Positions 7,749 through 17,544 are shown, counted from the stretch's first letter. The stretch is DNA of 64,000 nt from Fibrobacter sp. (GCA_024398965.1 JAKSIF010000006.1:100386-164385); one strand, 5' to 3'. Notes: a model not told the origin generated them from the letters alone. Numbers and translations: made by a program.

Positions 7749-10124
7749 ATGAAAAAAATCATTGGTATATCATTACTCGCTGGCGGTATGGCCTTTGCCC
7801 AGTCCGGGCTTATGGGTGGAACCTCCGGTATTCATCAGCACAACGCTTATACCCTTGGTCAGTGGGGTATCGAAGCCGGTACCGGTGGCGATGTGACCTT
7901 TGACTCCTGGTCCCATTCCCGTGGTGGCGAAGTTTACAAGAATGGTGGAAAGGACGTGTTCCATGACTTTTCCGGTTCTCTGGCTGGTAACGTTCACGGT
8001 GCTATCGGTCTTGCCGATTTCTTGGACATCGGTATGGCTCTGCCCCTTTACTATGACCACGCCAATGCCCACGGCATCCTGCCCGGCGGCGAAGGTGACC
8101 TTTGGAAGGCCTCCCGTGGTGACGTGGACATGTGGATGAAGATCAACCCCATTGGCGACGAACATACCCTGTTCGCCATGGCTGCTATTGTTGATTTGTA
8201 TCTCCCCACTGGCGACAAGGGCGTAGGTGTCCGTCCCCGTCATGCCTGGTACTTGAATGAAGAAGGCGGCGAAACTCAGCCGTATTCCTCCGACGACCTG
8301 AACATTGGCGCTACCTTGGTGTTCACCTTGAACTTCTCCAACATGGGCGCTCCCATTATTTGGAATACCCACGCTGGTGTTGTCTATGCCAACGAAGGTA
8401 CCTCCACCTTGGTCTATGGCACCGGTGTTAACTGGCTGGCCCTCTCCTGGATGGAAGTCTTTGCTGAATTCTCCGGCGAAATGCTGATCGAAGACGGTTA
8501 CTATCCTCGCGATCCCAAGGATGACCCCATGCTCCTGACTCCGGGTCTTCGTTTCCACCTGCCGTGGAACATCGACTTCTCCATTGGTCTTGACGTGGCT
8601 GTCCGTGCTCTGCGTAACTTCGGTTACGACTACAAGGACGAAATGCATGAAATTGAAAACTACACCATCGGTTATACCGACAAGCATGGTACCAAGGTTC
8701 GCTACGGTTACGTTCCGACCCCGAACTATGCCGGTACTGCTAACCTGACCTGGCGCTTCGGTGGCAAGCTGAACCGCGACAGCGACAAGGATGGTGTTAA
8801 GGATGAACTGGATAAGTGCCCGCATACTCCGGAAGTTGCAACTGTGGACTCCGTTGGCTGCCCCATTGACTCCGATGGCGATGGCCTGATTGACGGTCTC
8901 GACAAGTGCCCCAAGACTCCGAAGGGTGCTGAAATCGATACTACTGGTTGCCCCATCGACTCTGACGGCGACGGCATCTTCGATGGCCTTGACCAGTGCG
9001 CTGACACCCCGAAGGATGTGATTGTTGATTCCACCGGTTGCGCTATGGATACCGATAAGGACGGCGTACCTGATGGCCATGACAAGTGCCCCAACACCTT
9101 GCCTGGTGCAGCTGTTGATTCTACCGGTTGCCCGGCCGACAGCGACAAGGATGGTGTAACCGACGCTCTCGATAGCTGTGCAGATACTCCGAACGGTGCT
9201 GCCGTTGACTCTGTTGGCTGCCCCATTGACAGCGACAAGGATGGCGTATTCGACGGTCTCGATATGTGCCCCAACACCAAGGAAGGTGCTAAGGTTGATG
9301 AACACGGTTGCGACAACGACGCTGATGGCGACGGTGTTGTAAACGAACTCGACAAGTGCCCCAACACTAAGGAAGGCGTTGCTGTTGACTCTACCGGCTG
9401 CCCCATGGATTCTGACAAGGATGGCGTTAAGGACGACGTAGACAAGTGCCCCAACACCAAGGAAGGCCTTGAAGTCGACGAAACCGGTTGCCCGCTTGAC
9501 TTCGACAAGGACGGCGTGCCCGATGCATTCGACAAGTGCCCCAACACCAAGGAAGGCGTGCCTGTTGATTCTACCGGCTGCAGCGCTGATAAGGACAAGG
9601 ATGGTGTACCTGATGGTCTCGACCAGTGCCCCAACACTCCGAAGAATGCTCCGGTAGACTCCGTTGGCTGCCCGCTTGACTCCGACAATGACGGCGTTCC
9701 TGACTACCAGGATAAGTGCCCCAACACCTTGGAAGGTGTGAAGATTGACGCTAAGGGCTGCCCGGTCAACAAGAAGGAAGACCTGGAACGCTTGAAGAAG
9801 GGCATTGAATTCGAAAGCGGTTCCGCTAAGCTGACCAAGTCCAGCTACGCAACCCTCGACGATATCATCAGCCTGATGAAGAAGATCGAATCTGCAAACC
9901 TGGAAGTTCAGGGCCATACCGATAACACCGGTTCTGCTGAAGGTAACAAGAAGCTTTCTCAGGAACGTGCCCAGGCTGTGGTTGACTACTTCACTCAGAA
10001 CGGCATCGATGCTGAACGCGTCCGTGCAGTTGGCTTCGGTCAGGACAAGCCCATCGCCGACAACAAGACCAAGAAGGGTCGTGCTAAGAACCGTCGCGTG
10101 GAACTGATCCCGTTCCAGAAGTAA
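7749..10124 (+). CDS. OmpA-family outer-membrane protein with thrombospondin type 3 repeat stalk
   Basis: 791 residues. The start at 7749 is chosen because AGAGGAGA lies 5 nt before it and a signal peptide follows (MKKIIGISLLAGGMAFAQ); an upstream in-frame start would add 24 non-signal residues. About 20-335 is a beta-barrel-like domain. About 340-670 contains eleven repeats of 30 residues (KCPNT...VDSTGCP.DSDKDGV.D.LD), each a Ca-binding DxDxDG loop plus two cysteines. The last 110 residues are an OmpA peptidoglycan-binding domain (GHTDNTGSAEGN, LSQERA, AKNRRVEL). It probably tethers the outer membrane to the wall across a long rigid stalk. The 90-bp DNA periodicity reflects the repeats. Confidence 0.93.
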   Translation: MKKIIGISLLAGGMAFAQSGLMGGTSGIHQHNAYTLGQWGIEAGTGGDVTFDSWSHSRGGEVYKNGGKDVFHDFSGSLAGNVHGAIGLADFLDIGMALPLYYDHANAHGILPGGEGDLWKASRGDVDMWMKINPIGDEHTLFAMAAIVDLYLPTGDKGVGVRPRHAWYLNEEGGETQPYSSDDLNIGATLVFTLNFSNMGAPIIWNTHAGVVYANEGTSTLVYGTGVNWLALSWMEVFAEFSGEMLIEDGYYPRDPKDDPMLLTPGLRFHLPWNIDFSIGLDVAVRALRNFGYDYKDEMHEIENYTIGYTDKHGTKVRYGYVPTPNYAGTANLTWRFGGKLNRDSDKDGVKDELDKCPHTPEVATVDSVGCPIDSDGDGLIDGLDKCPKTPKGAEIDTTGCPIDSDGDGIFDGLDQCADTPKDVIVDSTGCAMDTDKDGVPDGHDKCPNTLPGAAVDSTGCPADSDKDGVTDALDSCADTPNGAAVDSVGCPIDSDKDGVFDGLDMCPNTKEGAKVDEHGCDNDADGDGVVNELDKCPNTKEGVAVDSTGCPMDSDKDGVKDDVDKCPNTKEGLEVDETGCPLDFDKDGVPDAFDKCPNTKEGVPVDSTGCSADKDKDGVPDGLDQCPNTPKNAPVDSVGCPLDSDNDGVPDYQDKCPNTLEGVKIDAKGCPVNKKEDLERLKKGIEFESGSAKLTKSSYATLDDIISLMKKIESANLEVQGHTDNTGSAEGNKKLSQERAQAVVDYFTQNGIDAERVRAVGFGQDKPIADNKTKKGRAKNRRVELIPFQK

Positions 10125-10154
10125 TATCTAGCAAGTAGATCTTACGGATATAAA

Positions 10155-10192
10155 AAGTCCGCCTCCGGTTTCCGGGGGCGGTCTTTGTTTTT
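10155..10192 (+). terminator. Terminator after the OmpA/TSP3 gene
   Basis: A GC-rich stem (GTCCGCCTCCGG / CCGGGGGCGGTC) with a short loop is followed by TTTGTTTTTT. It could also end the convergent GtrA-like gene in part. Confidence 0.8.
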
Positions 10193-10202
10193 TACAGGTA
10201 AT

Positions 10203-10622
10203 TTATTTGGATTTAAAAACCCATTTTTTATAAAGCGTAAAACTTGCAAGAACGTAAACAACGTTGGCGATGACATTTGCAAGATAGCTGGGCTTCATGA
10301 ACTGGGAAGCGAATTCGGCAACAGGTTTGCACCATGGAGCGTTTGTCAGCAGGTAGACGGAACCTTCCAAGACAAGAAGATTTAGACCGTAGGCGCAGAG
10401 AAACACTATCAGGAATCGTGTCACCTCGGTACGTTTTTCATTGTTGCTTTTGAAGTTCCAGATGCGATTCATCAGATAGCTGTTGCATCCTCCGGCGATG
10501 AATCCAAGGAAGTTTGAAAGTTCCAGGTTCCAGTCCAGAAGCTGGTGTAGCACCCAGACTACCAGTAACGTAATCAGGGTGTTCATGATACCGATGAGAT
10601 TGTATTTGACAAAGTGAAGCAT
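10203..10622 (-). CDS. GtrA-like four-helix membrane protein
   Basis: 139 residues from the ATG at 10622 (MLHFVKYNLIGIMNTLITLLV). A longer frame exists, but it would run into the divergent CoA-transferase gene. Four hydrophobic helices, the N-terminal FVKYNLIGIMNT and the internal NFLGFIAGGCNSYLMNRIWNF match the GtrA family (polyprenyl-linked glucosyl flippases and relatives in cell-surface polysaccharide synthesis). No glycosyltransferase is adjacent, so the role is open. Only 28 bp separates its start from that of the divergent neighbour. Confidence 0.8.
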   Translation of the reverse strand: MLHFVKYNLIGIMNTLITLLVVWVLHQLLDWNLELSNFLGFIAGGCNSYLMNRIWNFKSNNEKRTEVTRFLIVFLCAYGLNLLVLEGSVYLLTNAPWCKPVAEFASQFMKPSYLANVIANVVYVLASFTLYKKWVFKSK

Positions 10623-10650
10623 CCCGCTGAAAATAACTATTTTCGTTGGT

Positions 10651-12138
10651 ATGGACTGGATTGCATCTAAAAAGTGTACCGCGGCAGAGGCTGCGGAAAT
10701 GGTTTCTAACGGAGATATTCTTGGTGTTTCCGGCTTTACCTTGGCGGGATATCCCAAGGAAGTGCCGACGGCCATAGCCGCCAGGGCGCAGCGCCTCCAC
10801 GATGCCGGCGAGCCTTTCCAGGTGACGCTGTTTTCTGGTGCATCTACCGGTGATTCCTGCGATGGCGCCCTTGCCCGTGCGAATGCGGTCAGCTTCCGCG
10901 CGCCTTACCAGTCCAATCCCGCTTTGCGCAAGGCCATTAACGCGGGCTCCATCAAGTATATCGACGCCCACCTCGGCAAGATCGGCTTCTGGATTCGCAC
11001 GGGCGCACTTCCTGCCCCGACGGTAGCCGTCATCGAAGTGACCGCCATACTTCCCGACGGACGAGTCTGCCTTTCGACCTCCGGCGGAAATTCCGTTTGT
11101 TTCTTGCAGACCGCACAAAAGATTATTCTTGAATTGAACACCCGCCTGGGTGACGCCTGTATCGGCATTCATGATTCTGCCTTGCCGGAGCTTCCGCCTC
11201 ATGCTAGGCCCCTGCCTATCTATTCCGCAGGCGACCGCGTTGGCGAAGAGTTCGTGAAGATTGACCCCAGCAAGGTTGTTGCCATTGTAGAGTCCTCCCG
11301 CTTTGACGAGGTCACTCCCTTTGTGGAACCGGATGAAATCTCCATCAACATAGCCCAGCGCATTCTGGACTTTGTCCGTTTCGAGGAATCCAGGGGACGC
11401 CTGCCCAAGGGGCTTGCCTACCAGAGTGGTGTGGGCAAGGTGGCTAACGCAGTTCTCAGTGCCATGTCTGATGACGATCGCCTAAGCCAGATTGACCTGT
11501 ATACCGAGGTAATCCAGGAGGCGGTTCTACCTTTGTTAAAGAAGGGGAAGCTTGGTGTAGCATCGGGCACAGCCCTTACTTTGTCTGAAAGTACCCAGAA
11601 GGAATTTGTCGCCAACTCCGCGGAGTGGAAAAAGCATTTGATCATCCGCCAGCAGGAAGCAAGCAACAGTACTGACGTTATCCGCCGTCTTGGGGTTATC
11701 TCCATGAATACAGCCCTGGAGATGGATATTCTTGGCAACGTGAACAGTTCCATGGTGGCAGGCTCTGCCATGATGAATGGCATTGGCGGTTCCGCGGACT
11801 TTTCCCGTAACTGTTTCCTAGGTTTCTTCATGACGCCTTCAGTTGCAAAGAACGGGGCGATCAGTTCCGTGGTGCCCTATGTAAGTCATGTGGACCATCC
11901 TGACCATGATACCATGATCTTCGTGACGGAACAGGGACTTGCCGACCTCCGTGGTCTTGCCGCCGAGGAACGAGCTAGACTTATCATCAAGAACTGCGCT
12001 CATCCCGACTACCGCGAACCTCTGACGGACTTCCTGGAATTCAGTCTTAAGCATGCCAAGGGCGTCCATATTCCGGCGGCCCTTTCCAAGGCTTTTGAAA
12101 TGCACCAGAAGTTCCTGGAAACGGGTTCCATGAGATAG
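10651..12138 (+). CDS. Acetyl-CoA hydrolase / succinyl-CoA:acetate CoA-transferase family
   Basis: 495 residues. The N-terminal half has GVSGFTLAGYPKEVP and SGASTGDSCDG; the C-terminal half has NTALEMDILGNVNSS with the catalytic Glu and GIGGSADFSRN, both typical of the Cat1/Ach1 class. Enzymes of this class move CoA between succinate (or other acyl groups) and acetate, which fits a fermenter that excretes succinate and acetate. Whether it acts as hydrolase or transferase cannot be decided from sequence. The ATG at 10651 lacks a good Shine-Dalgarno. It is monocistronic, divergent from the GtrA-like gene. Confidence 0.9.
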   Translation: MDWIASKKCTAAEAAEMVSNGDILGVSGFTLAGYPKEVPTAIAARAQRLHDAGEPFQVTLFSGASTGDSCDGALARANAVSFRAPYQSNPALRKAINAGSIKYIDAHLGKIGFWIRTGALPAPTVAVIEVTAILPDGRVCLSTSGGNSVCFLQTAQKIILELNTRLGDACIGIHDSALPELPPHARPLPIYSAGDRVGEEFVKIDPSKVVAIVESSRFDEVTPFVEPDEISINIAQRILDFVRFEESRGRLPKGLAYQSGVGKVANAVLSAMSDDDRLSQIDLYTEVIQEAVLPLLKKGKLGVASGTALTLSESTQKEFVANSAEWKKHLIIRQQEASNSTDVIRRLGVISMNTALEMDILGNVNSSMVAGSAMMNGIGGSADFSRNCFLGFFMTPSVAKNGAISSVVPYVSHVDHPDHDTMIFVTEQGLADLRGLAAEERARLIIKNCAHPDYREPLTDFLEFSLKHAKGVHIPAALSKAFEMHQKFLETGSMR

Positions 12139-12242
12139 TTTGGACCAAAGGGTTCTTGCAGCGGTTGTCCAAGATTTCTATCTTGATTTGAAAATTTGTA
12201 GGGTGTTTTAATCCCGATATCCCTTTTAGCTAAGGAGCTTAT

Positions 12243-13712
12243 ATGGGCGGATTCTGTGGCGTTATTTCCAAGAAGGATTGTGTAACCGATCTTTTCTTTG
12301 GAACCGACTATCATTCTCACCTTGGAACCCATCGTGGTGGCTTGGCTGTTCTGAAGGCCGATGGCAACTTCCATCGTTCCATTCATAACATCCAGAATAC
12401 CCCCTTCCGCAGCAAGTTCGAAAATGACTTGGCTACGTTCGCCGGTAATATCGGTCTGGGTGTGATTTCCGATACGGATCCTCAGCCCCTAGTGATGACC
12501 TGCAAGCATGGCACCTTCGCCCTGGTTACCGTAGGCCTTATTTCCAATATCGAAGACTTGAAGAACGAGCTGTTCCAGAACAACTGCATGCAGCTCCAGT
12601 ATTCTACCACCAGCGGCATGGTTGGCCCTACCGAAGTGGTTTCCGCCCTTATCGCCACCCAGAACTCCATTGTAGAAGGTCTTACCTACGTACAGCAGAA
12701 GGTCAAGGGAAGTTGCTCCGTTCTTGTGATGGACAGCAACGGCAAGTTCTATGCATCCCGAGACAAGTGGGGCCGTACACCGATTATTGTCGGCAAGAAG
12801 GACGGTTCCGTCATCGCTGTGCAGGAAAGCTGCGCCCTTCCTAACTTGGGCTACGACCACGTTCGTGACTTGGGCCCCGGCGAAATCGCCGAACTCACTC
12901 CCGATGGAATCAACACTCTGGTTGAACCGGGCAAGAAGATGGCTATCTGCTCCTTCCTGTGGGTTTACTACGGCTATCCGGCTTCCAGCTACGAAGGTCG
13001 CAATGTGGAAATGACCCGCTACCGCTGCGGTTCCGCACTTGCCAAGCGCACTCCGACTGAAGCAGATGCCGCATGCGGCATCCCGGATTCGGGAACTTCC
13101 CACGCCCTGGGTTACGCTCACGAAGCCGGCATCAAGTTTGCCCGTCCCTTCGTCAAGTACACCCCGACCTGGGCACGATCCTTTATGCCTCAGGATCAGC
13201 GCCAGCGTGAACACGTTGCTTCCATGAAGCTGATTCCCATTCCGGGCCTTATCGATAACAAGCGCCTGGTGTTCTGCGACGATTCCATTGTCCGCGGTAC
13301 CCAACTTGGTAAGCAGGCCGAAAAGCTCTATTCCATGGGCTGTAAGGAAACCCACATGCGTATCGCATGCCCCCCGCTGGTTTATCCCTGCAAGTTCATC
13401 AACTTCTCCCGTTCCAAGAGCGTGTACGACTTGATTACCCGCCGCTACATCCGCGAAAAGGAAGGCGAGAACGCCGATCTGGACAAGTACACCAACCCGG
13501 ATTCTCCGGAATACAAGGAAATGGTGGACTACATCCGTCGTAACCTGAACCTTACCACTCTTGCCTTCCAGCGTATCGATGACCTGATCCAGGCTATCGG
13601 TCTTCCGGAAGACCAGCTCTGCACCTATTGCTGGACCGGTAAGGATTACGCAGAAACTGGCGATTGCTATCACAAGCCCTGTGAATGCTGCCACTGCGAG
13701 AACAAGGACTAA
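12243..13712 (+). CDS. purF: Amidophosphoribosyltransferase
   Basis: 489 residues. The N-terminal glutaminase domain begins MGGFCGV, with the nucleophile at C5 after a short leader that is probably removed. The phosphoribosyltransferase domain carries the PRPP-binding motif VFCDDSIVRGTQ (about 343-354). The C-terminus is rich in Cys (CTYCWTGKDY, CECCHC), compatible with the Fe-S-type PurF group. It catalyses PRPP plus glutamine to phosphoribosylamine, the first committed step of purine synthesis. A strong TAAGGAG precedes the ATG and a terminator follows; no other pur gene is adjacent. Confidence 0.95.
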   Translation: MGGFCGVISKKDCVTDLFFGTDYHSHLGTHRGGLAVLKADGNFHRSIHNIQNTPFRSKFENDLATFAGNIGLGVISDTDPQPLVMTCKHGTFALVTVGLISNIEDLKNELFQNNCMQLQYSTTSGMVGPTEVVSALIATQNSIVEGLTYVQQKVKGSCSVLVMDSNGKFYASRDKWGRTPIIVGKKDGSVIAVQESCALPNLGYDHVRDLGPGEIAELTPDGINTLVEPGKKMAICSFLWVYYGYPASSYEGRNVEMTRYRCGSALAKRTPTEADAACGIPDSGTSHALGYAHEAGIKFARPFVKYTPTWARSFMPQDQRQREHVASMKLIPIPGLIDNKRLVFCDDSIVRGTQLGKQAEKLYSMGCKETHMRIACPPLVYPCKFINFSRSKSVYDLITRRYIREKEGENADLDKYTNPDSPEYKEMVDYIRRNLNLTTLAFQRIDDLIQAIGLPEDQLCTYCWTGKDYAETGDCYHKPCECCHCENKD

Positions 13713-13737
13713 CAGGTTCTTCCTAAGATCTTGAAGA

Positions 13738-13773
13738 ACGGCTGGAAAGAGTGACTTTCCGGCCGTTTTTTTG
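13738..13773 (+). terminator. Terminator after purF
   Basis: The stem ACGGCTGGAAAG / CTTTCCGGCCGT with a five-base loop is followed by seven T. Confidence 0.9.
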
Positions 13774-13828
13774 TGTGTAATCAATTTTTTCGTTGGAAGC
13801 CCTGGTTGTGCTTTTTATATTAGTACCG

Positions 13829-16057
13829 ATGTATCGTTTGTTTTTATTGACCATTGCTTTTGCTCTGTACGCTTGTGGAAGTGACTCTTCCAGTTCCAGC
13901 GACGAGAACGTAAACCAGGAACCTGGCCCCGGTTCCTCTGCTTCGGACGGAAATCCGTTCAATCCCTTTAATCCGGGTAATTCGAATAATCCTGGCGGTT
14001 CCAACGATCCTCTTGTGGAACCAGGGCCCGTTATTTCCGATGAGCCTGTCGTTGAAGACACAACCCTCGTGCAGGATGCAAATCAGCTTCCCAGCTGTAC
14101 GGCGGCCAACGAAGGGGAGTCCTTCATGGTGGCTGCTGAGAATACATTGTATTTCTGCATTGACGGAGACTGGATGAACAATGTGGTTGAGTCCATTGGT
14201 GTTTCCTGCGAAGACGGTGTACTTATTCCCGGTGAAGTGGAGTACGTCGTTGGTGGGGAAAGCAACTTTGGGCTAGATTCCACGGGTGCCATGGTGTACC
14301 GTCGAGAAGGCGTTACGGTGGCTGGCCTGGCAGAAAAAGGTCCCTTCCGCTACGGTGCCTCAGTGACCATTACGGAACTTGACAGCATGCAGCGCATGGC
14401 TGATTCTCCGCGCATTCACAAGACCTGCATCACTTCTTCTAATGGAAGCTATACTGTAGATGATGTTAATCTGGTGTCACCCTATGTTCGCGTCGAGGCT
14501 TCCGGTTATTACAGAAGTGAACTGACTAGCGGTCTGTCTCCGGAACTTGTAACCCTAAAGAATATTACGGACCTGACTGAACGTGATTCCGTTAACGTGA
14601 ATATCTTGACCCACATCGATGCGATTGTTGCATTCAGGCTGGTTGAGCAGGGTGGTTTTAATACGCCTATCCGTATGGTCAAGGAACAGTCCCTGAAGAA
14701 AGTCCTCTATGCCTTTGGTGTTAAGATCGATGGATTTAATGACGATATGTTTGCCCAGGGTCAAGGCGGTTTTGGGGGCTTTGGCGGCCCGGGTGCAGCG
14801 GCCGTATCCAAGGTCTCTGATGAAATCAATTTGTTTGATGGCGATGAATTCGCTGCCGCCCTTATGGCCATCTCCGTGATGTTACAGCGTCATGGCTCCG
14901 GTCAGGAAATGCTGCTGTTCGCAGATTCCATTGGCCAGAAAATCGCGGGAAGCGGAAACTGGGACGACTGGAATTCCAGGGCTCATCTTGCTGACTGGCT
15001 TATGGCCTTGGATCTTAGCGGCGGTTACGAAAAGATCCGTAAGAATGTTGCCGGCTGGGGCCTGGGCGAGGTTCCGGATTTCGAAAAGTACTTGCGCAAG
15101 TTCTGGACTAGCGAATACCAGTTCCCTCCTTGCAACGCTTCTAACGATGGCATGGTAAATCATATCGGCTATAGCCAGAGCGATTACTTTGGTTGTAATT
15201 ATCAAGACACGACAAAGACGAGAGTTCGATTCACATGCGATGCAAGTCTTGGCCGCTGGCGTGCCGCTACCGATATCGAGAAGGATACGGTGGGACTTGG
15301 CGCGGATACTTCCAAGTATGATGGGGCTATCCGTCCGGGCGTTATCAACAGGGACAAGAGTTATATCTATGATGCGTCCAGGAATCAGTGGCGCCTTGCG
15401 ACAGGTGACGACATCATGGACTTTATGGATGTGGAAGAGGTTTATAAGAGCCTTGCCGCCGACGAATCCGTGGTGTTTGTGCTTCGTCATGCTGAACGTA
15501 CCAATGAGACGGGGTCCAAGGGCCATTTGACGGATAACGGCAAGGCCCAGGCGAAGGGTGTGGGTGCTAAGTTCAAGGGGGCGGGCTCCATGTATTTTGC
15601 CTACTCTGGATATACTCGTACTCTGGAAACCTGTGAAAGCATTGCCTCTGGTGCAGGTGTAAGTGCCACTCCCGAAGTGCTTGACGGCCTAGATGGTAAC
15701 TGGTACATAAAGACTGGGGAGCCGGGTGTTGAAAATTTGACCCGTTGGGCCTATACGGGTTCTCCCGCCGGTAACTTCTATTACCTAGACAATCGCAGTC
15801 AGGAATTCGTATCCAACTTCATTCTGGATAAGCGTTCCAGCTTGAGAAAGGTCAACTTCTACATCTCTCACGATATGATGGTGTTGCCCTTGACGGTTTA
15901 TGGTTCCCAGGGTAAGGTTGATCTCCGCTTCTTTGATGTTCAGGGAAACCGCAACTGGCTGAACTTCCTGGCGGGTACTGCGGTAATCTTCAACAGTGCA
16001 GGTACGATCCGCTACGTACCTGTTCGTGGACTGGATTCCGGAACCATGAAACTGTAA
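13829..16057 (+). CDS. Lipoprotein with a C-terminal histidine phosphatase domain
   Basis: 742 residues from the ATG at 13829. An upstream TTG would spoil the signal peptide MYRLFLLTIAFALYAC (lipobox LYAC, Cys at 16). After a Ser/Asn/Pro linker comes a Cys-paired motif (SCTAANEG...YFCIDGDW), then a carboxypeptidase-like beta domain and a helical part with a Gly-rich insert (QGQGGFGGFGG). A second Cys region follows near 430. The last 200 residues read VVFVLRHAER with catalytic H554 and FYISHD with H681, both needed by the histidine phosphatase superfamily. It should be an extracytoplasmic phosphohydrolase of unknown substrate. A TATATT box ends 7 nt before the ATG; no Shine-Dalgarno is seen. 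Confidence 0.85.
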   Translation: MYRLFLLTIAFALYACGSDSSSSSDENVNQEPGPGSSASDGNPFNPFNPGNSNNPGGSNDPLVEPGPVISDEPVVEDTTLVQDANQLPSCTAANEGESFMVAAENTLYFCIDGDWMNNVVESIGVSCEDGVLIPGEVEYVVGGESNFGLDSTGAMVYRREGVTVAGLAEKGPFRYGASVTITELDSMQRMADSPRIHKTCITSSNGSYTVDDVNLVSPYVRVEASGYYRSELTSGLSPELVTLKNITDLTERDSVNVNILTHIDAIVAFRLVEQGGFNTPIRMVKEQSLKKVLYAFGVKIDGFNDDMFAQGQGGFGGFGGPGAAAVSKVSDEINLFDGDEFAAALMAISVMLQRHGSGQEMLLFADSIGQKIAGSGNWDDWNSRAHLADWLMALDLSGGYEKIRKNVAGWGLGEVPDFEKYLRKFWTSEYQFPPCNASNDGMVNHIGYSQSDYFGCNYQDTTKTRVRFTCDASLGRWRAATDIEKDTVGLGADTSKYDGAIRPGVINRDKSYIYDASRNQWRLATGDDIMDFMDVEEVYKSLAADESVVFVLRHAERTNETGSKGHLTDNGKAQAKGVGAKFKGAGSMYFAYSGYTRTLETCESIASGAGVSATPEVLDGLDGNWYIKTGEPGVENLTRWAYTGSPAGNFYYLDNRSQEFVSNFILDKRSSLRKVNFYISHDMMVLPLTVYGSQGKVDLRFFDVQGNRNWLNFLAGTAVIFNSAGTIRYVPVRGLDSGTMKL

Positions 16058-16088
16058 TTTTCCATACTTTGTAAAGACTGATAGATGC

Positions 16089-16121
16089 AAAGGTCCCCAG
16101 GTGAATTGCGGGGCCTTTTCT
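16089..16121 (+). terminator. Terminator after the phosphatase lipoprotein
   Basis: AAAGGTCCCC and GGGGCCTTTT pair with one bulge and are followed by TTC; a modest T-run. Confidence 0.6.
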
Positions 16122-16248
16122 TATGAAAAAACACCTCTATTTTGCCTAAGACCTTTAACCTTTATCCTTTACCTTTTCGCTAAATAACTACATTTCAATC
16201 GTTGATTTTTATCAAAATGTTCACCTAAAAGAATGGATAAAATCCAAT

Positions 16249-17085
16249 ATGAATGAAACGCAACAGAATACTGCAGATTCCGTAGTAGCAGCACCCGCTG
16301 CCGCAGAAGAAGCTGTAGTGGCTACTCAGCCTGCAAAGGTCAAGGGTCGTTTTGACGAGCAGATCGCCTTGATGTCTCCGACCGATGCAGCTAAGGTTCA
16401 GGCTCAGCTTGACCTTACTCCTGGTGCCGATTCCGCTGTCTTCGAAATTGTCGAAGCCCACGGTGGTGGATTCCAGGTGCTCTATAAGACATACGACCAG
16501 TCTGTGACTGCTCGTAACGCCCTCAAGGCTAAGGACGATGCATCCTCCGCGGTGCTTCCCATTGCCAAGGCTACTTTGGGCAAGGAATATTGCAATGGTA
16601 ACGTCGTCGAAGGCGTCTGCCAGGGCGAAAAGGAAACCTTCACTCTGGGTAAGCTTGCCGAATTCCAGGCAACTGGCCTTATCGTAGTGATGGCTGTGAT
16701 TATCGGCCTTTGCTTGCTCTGCTATCTGATGAACTTCATCATGGCAAAGCTTGGCCTTAATCAGGACAAGGCTCCGGCACCCGCAGTCAAGGCTGCACCC
16801 GCCGCTGCACCTGCCGCTGCTCCTGCAGCCGCAGCTCCCCGTACCATTGGCCCCGCCCACTGCGACTGGGATCCCAATGCTAAGAGCGTTCATCCGGGCA
16901 TGACCAACAAGCAGCTCCAGGCATTCCTGTCTATCGCTGCCATTGCCGCTCTGGAAGAACATCCGGGCCTTACCAACGACGAACTGGTGGTGATCATGAC
17001 CGCAGCTGCAACCCAGGTCCTGGGTCAGCCCTGCCGCGTCACCGCATACAAGAATGTTAACTCTCCTGCTTGGACGATTGTTTAA
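16249..17085 (+). CDS. Sodium-pump decarboxylase gamma-type (OadG/MmdD-like) subunit
   Basis: 278 residues, long for the family. An Ala-rich N-terminal region and a small uncharacterised domain (about 30-135) precede one membrane helix (about 142-166, GLIVVMAVIIGLCLLCYLM). An Ala/Pro linker and a C-terminal segment ending NSPAWTIV resemble the OadG/MmdD tail. It is expected to hold the membrane beta subunit and the soluble carboxyltransferase/biotin subunits together. It is the first gene of a three-gene operon with the biotin carrier (66 nt) and beta subunit (24 nt). The N-terminal domain facing the other side of the membrane is unusual. Confidence 0.75.
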   Translation: MNETQQNTADSVVAAPAAAEEAVVATQPAKVKGRFDEQIALMSPTDAAKVQAQLDLTPGADSAVFEIVEAHGGGFQVLYKTYDQSVTARNALKAKDDASSAVLPIAKATLGKEYCNGNVVEGVCQGEKETFTLGKLAEFQATGLIVVMAVIIGLCLLCYLMNFIMAKLGLNQDKAPAPAVKAAPAAAPAAAPAAAAPRTIGPAHCDWDPNAKSVHPGMTNKQLQAFLSIAAIAALEEHPGLTNDELVVIMTAAATQVLGQPCRVTAYKNVNSPAWTIV

Positions 17086-17151
17086 TCAAGGTCTAAGTTT
17101 TAGGAACAACCTTTAAAAATTCAACAGGCTATTAAGCCAGGAAAAATCAAA

Positions 17152-17520
17152 ATGAAGAAGACCGTACGTATCAGTTTCGAAGGCAAGAGCTACGATGTAG
17201 AAGTTGAAGTTCTTGATTCCAATGTCGCCGTTGCTCCCGCTGCAGCTCCTGCTGCTCCGGCTCCCGTAGCTGCTCCGGCACCGGCTGCTGCACCTGCAGT
17301 TGCTGGCGGTACCGAAGTTAAGAGCCCCCTCGCTGGTTCTGTGTTCAAGCTGAAGGTCAAGGTTGGCGACAAGGTTGAAGCTAACCAGGAAGTTGCAATT
17401 ATCGAAGCCCTCAAGATGGAAAACCCGGTTGTCGCTCCTTGCGCAGGTACCGTGAACTCTGTTTCCGTTAAGGAAACCGACACCGTCGTTGATGGTCAGA
17501 CTCTCCTCACCATCGCTTAA
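17152..17520 (+). CDS. Biotin carboxyl carrier protein of a Na+-pumping decarboxylase
   Basis: 122 residues. After a short beta segment, an Ala/Pro linker (about 28-52) leads to a biotinyl domain in which EALKMENPV marks the biotinylated lysine. The ALKM form replaces the common AMKM, which biotin ligases also accept. It carries CO2 from the carboxyltransferase to the membrane beta subunit. AGGAAA precedes the ATG. Context, between OadG-like and OadB-like genes, separates it from the acetyl-CoA carboxylase carrier. Confidence 0.9.
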   Translation: MKKTVRISFEGKSYDVEVEVLDSNVAVAPAAAPAAPAPVAAPAPAAAPAVAGGTEVKSPLAGSVFKLKVKVGDKVEANQEVAIIEALKMENPVVAPCAGTVNSVSVKETDTVVDGQTLLTIA

Positions 17521-17544
17521 TTCAGCCTACTGAGGTAATTATAA

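Noticed and set aside
8775..9770. 90-bp DNA tandem repeat as an independent element
   Set aside because: It is explained by the eleven 30-residue calcium-binding repeats in the encoded protein.
7773..9917. Long open frame of 714 codons opposite the OmpA/TSP3 gene
   Set aside because: It mirrors the codon bias and repeats of the real gene on the other strand, and has no ribosome site, signal peptide or recognisable domain.
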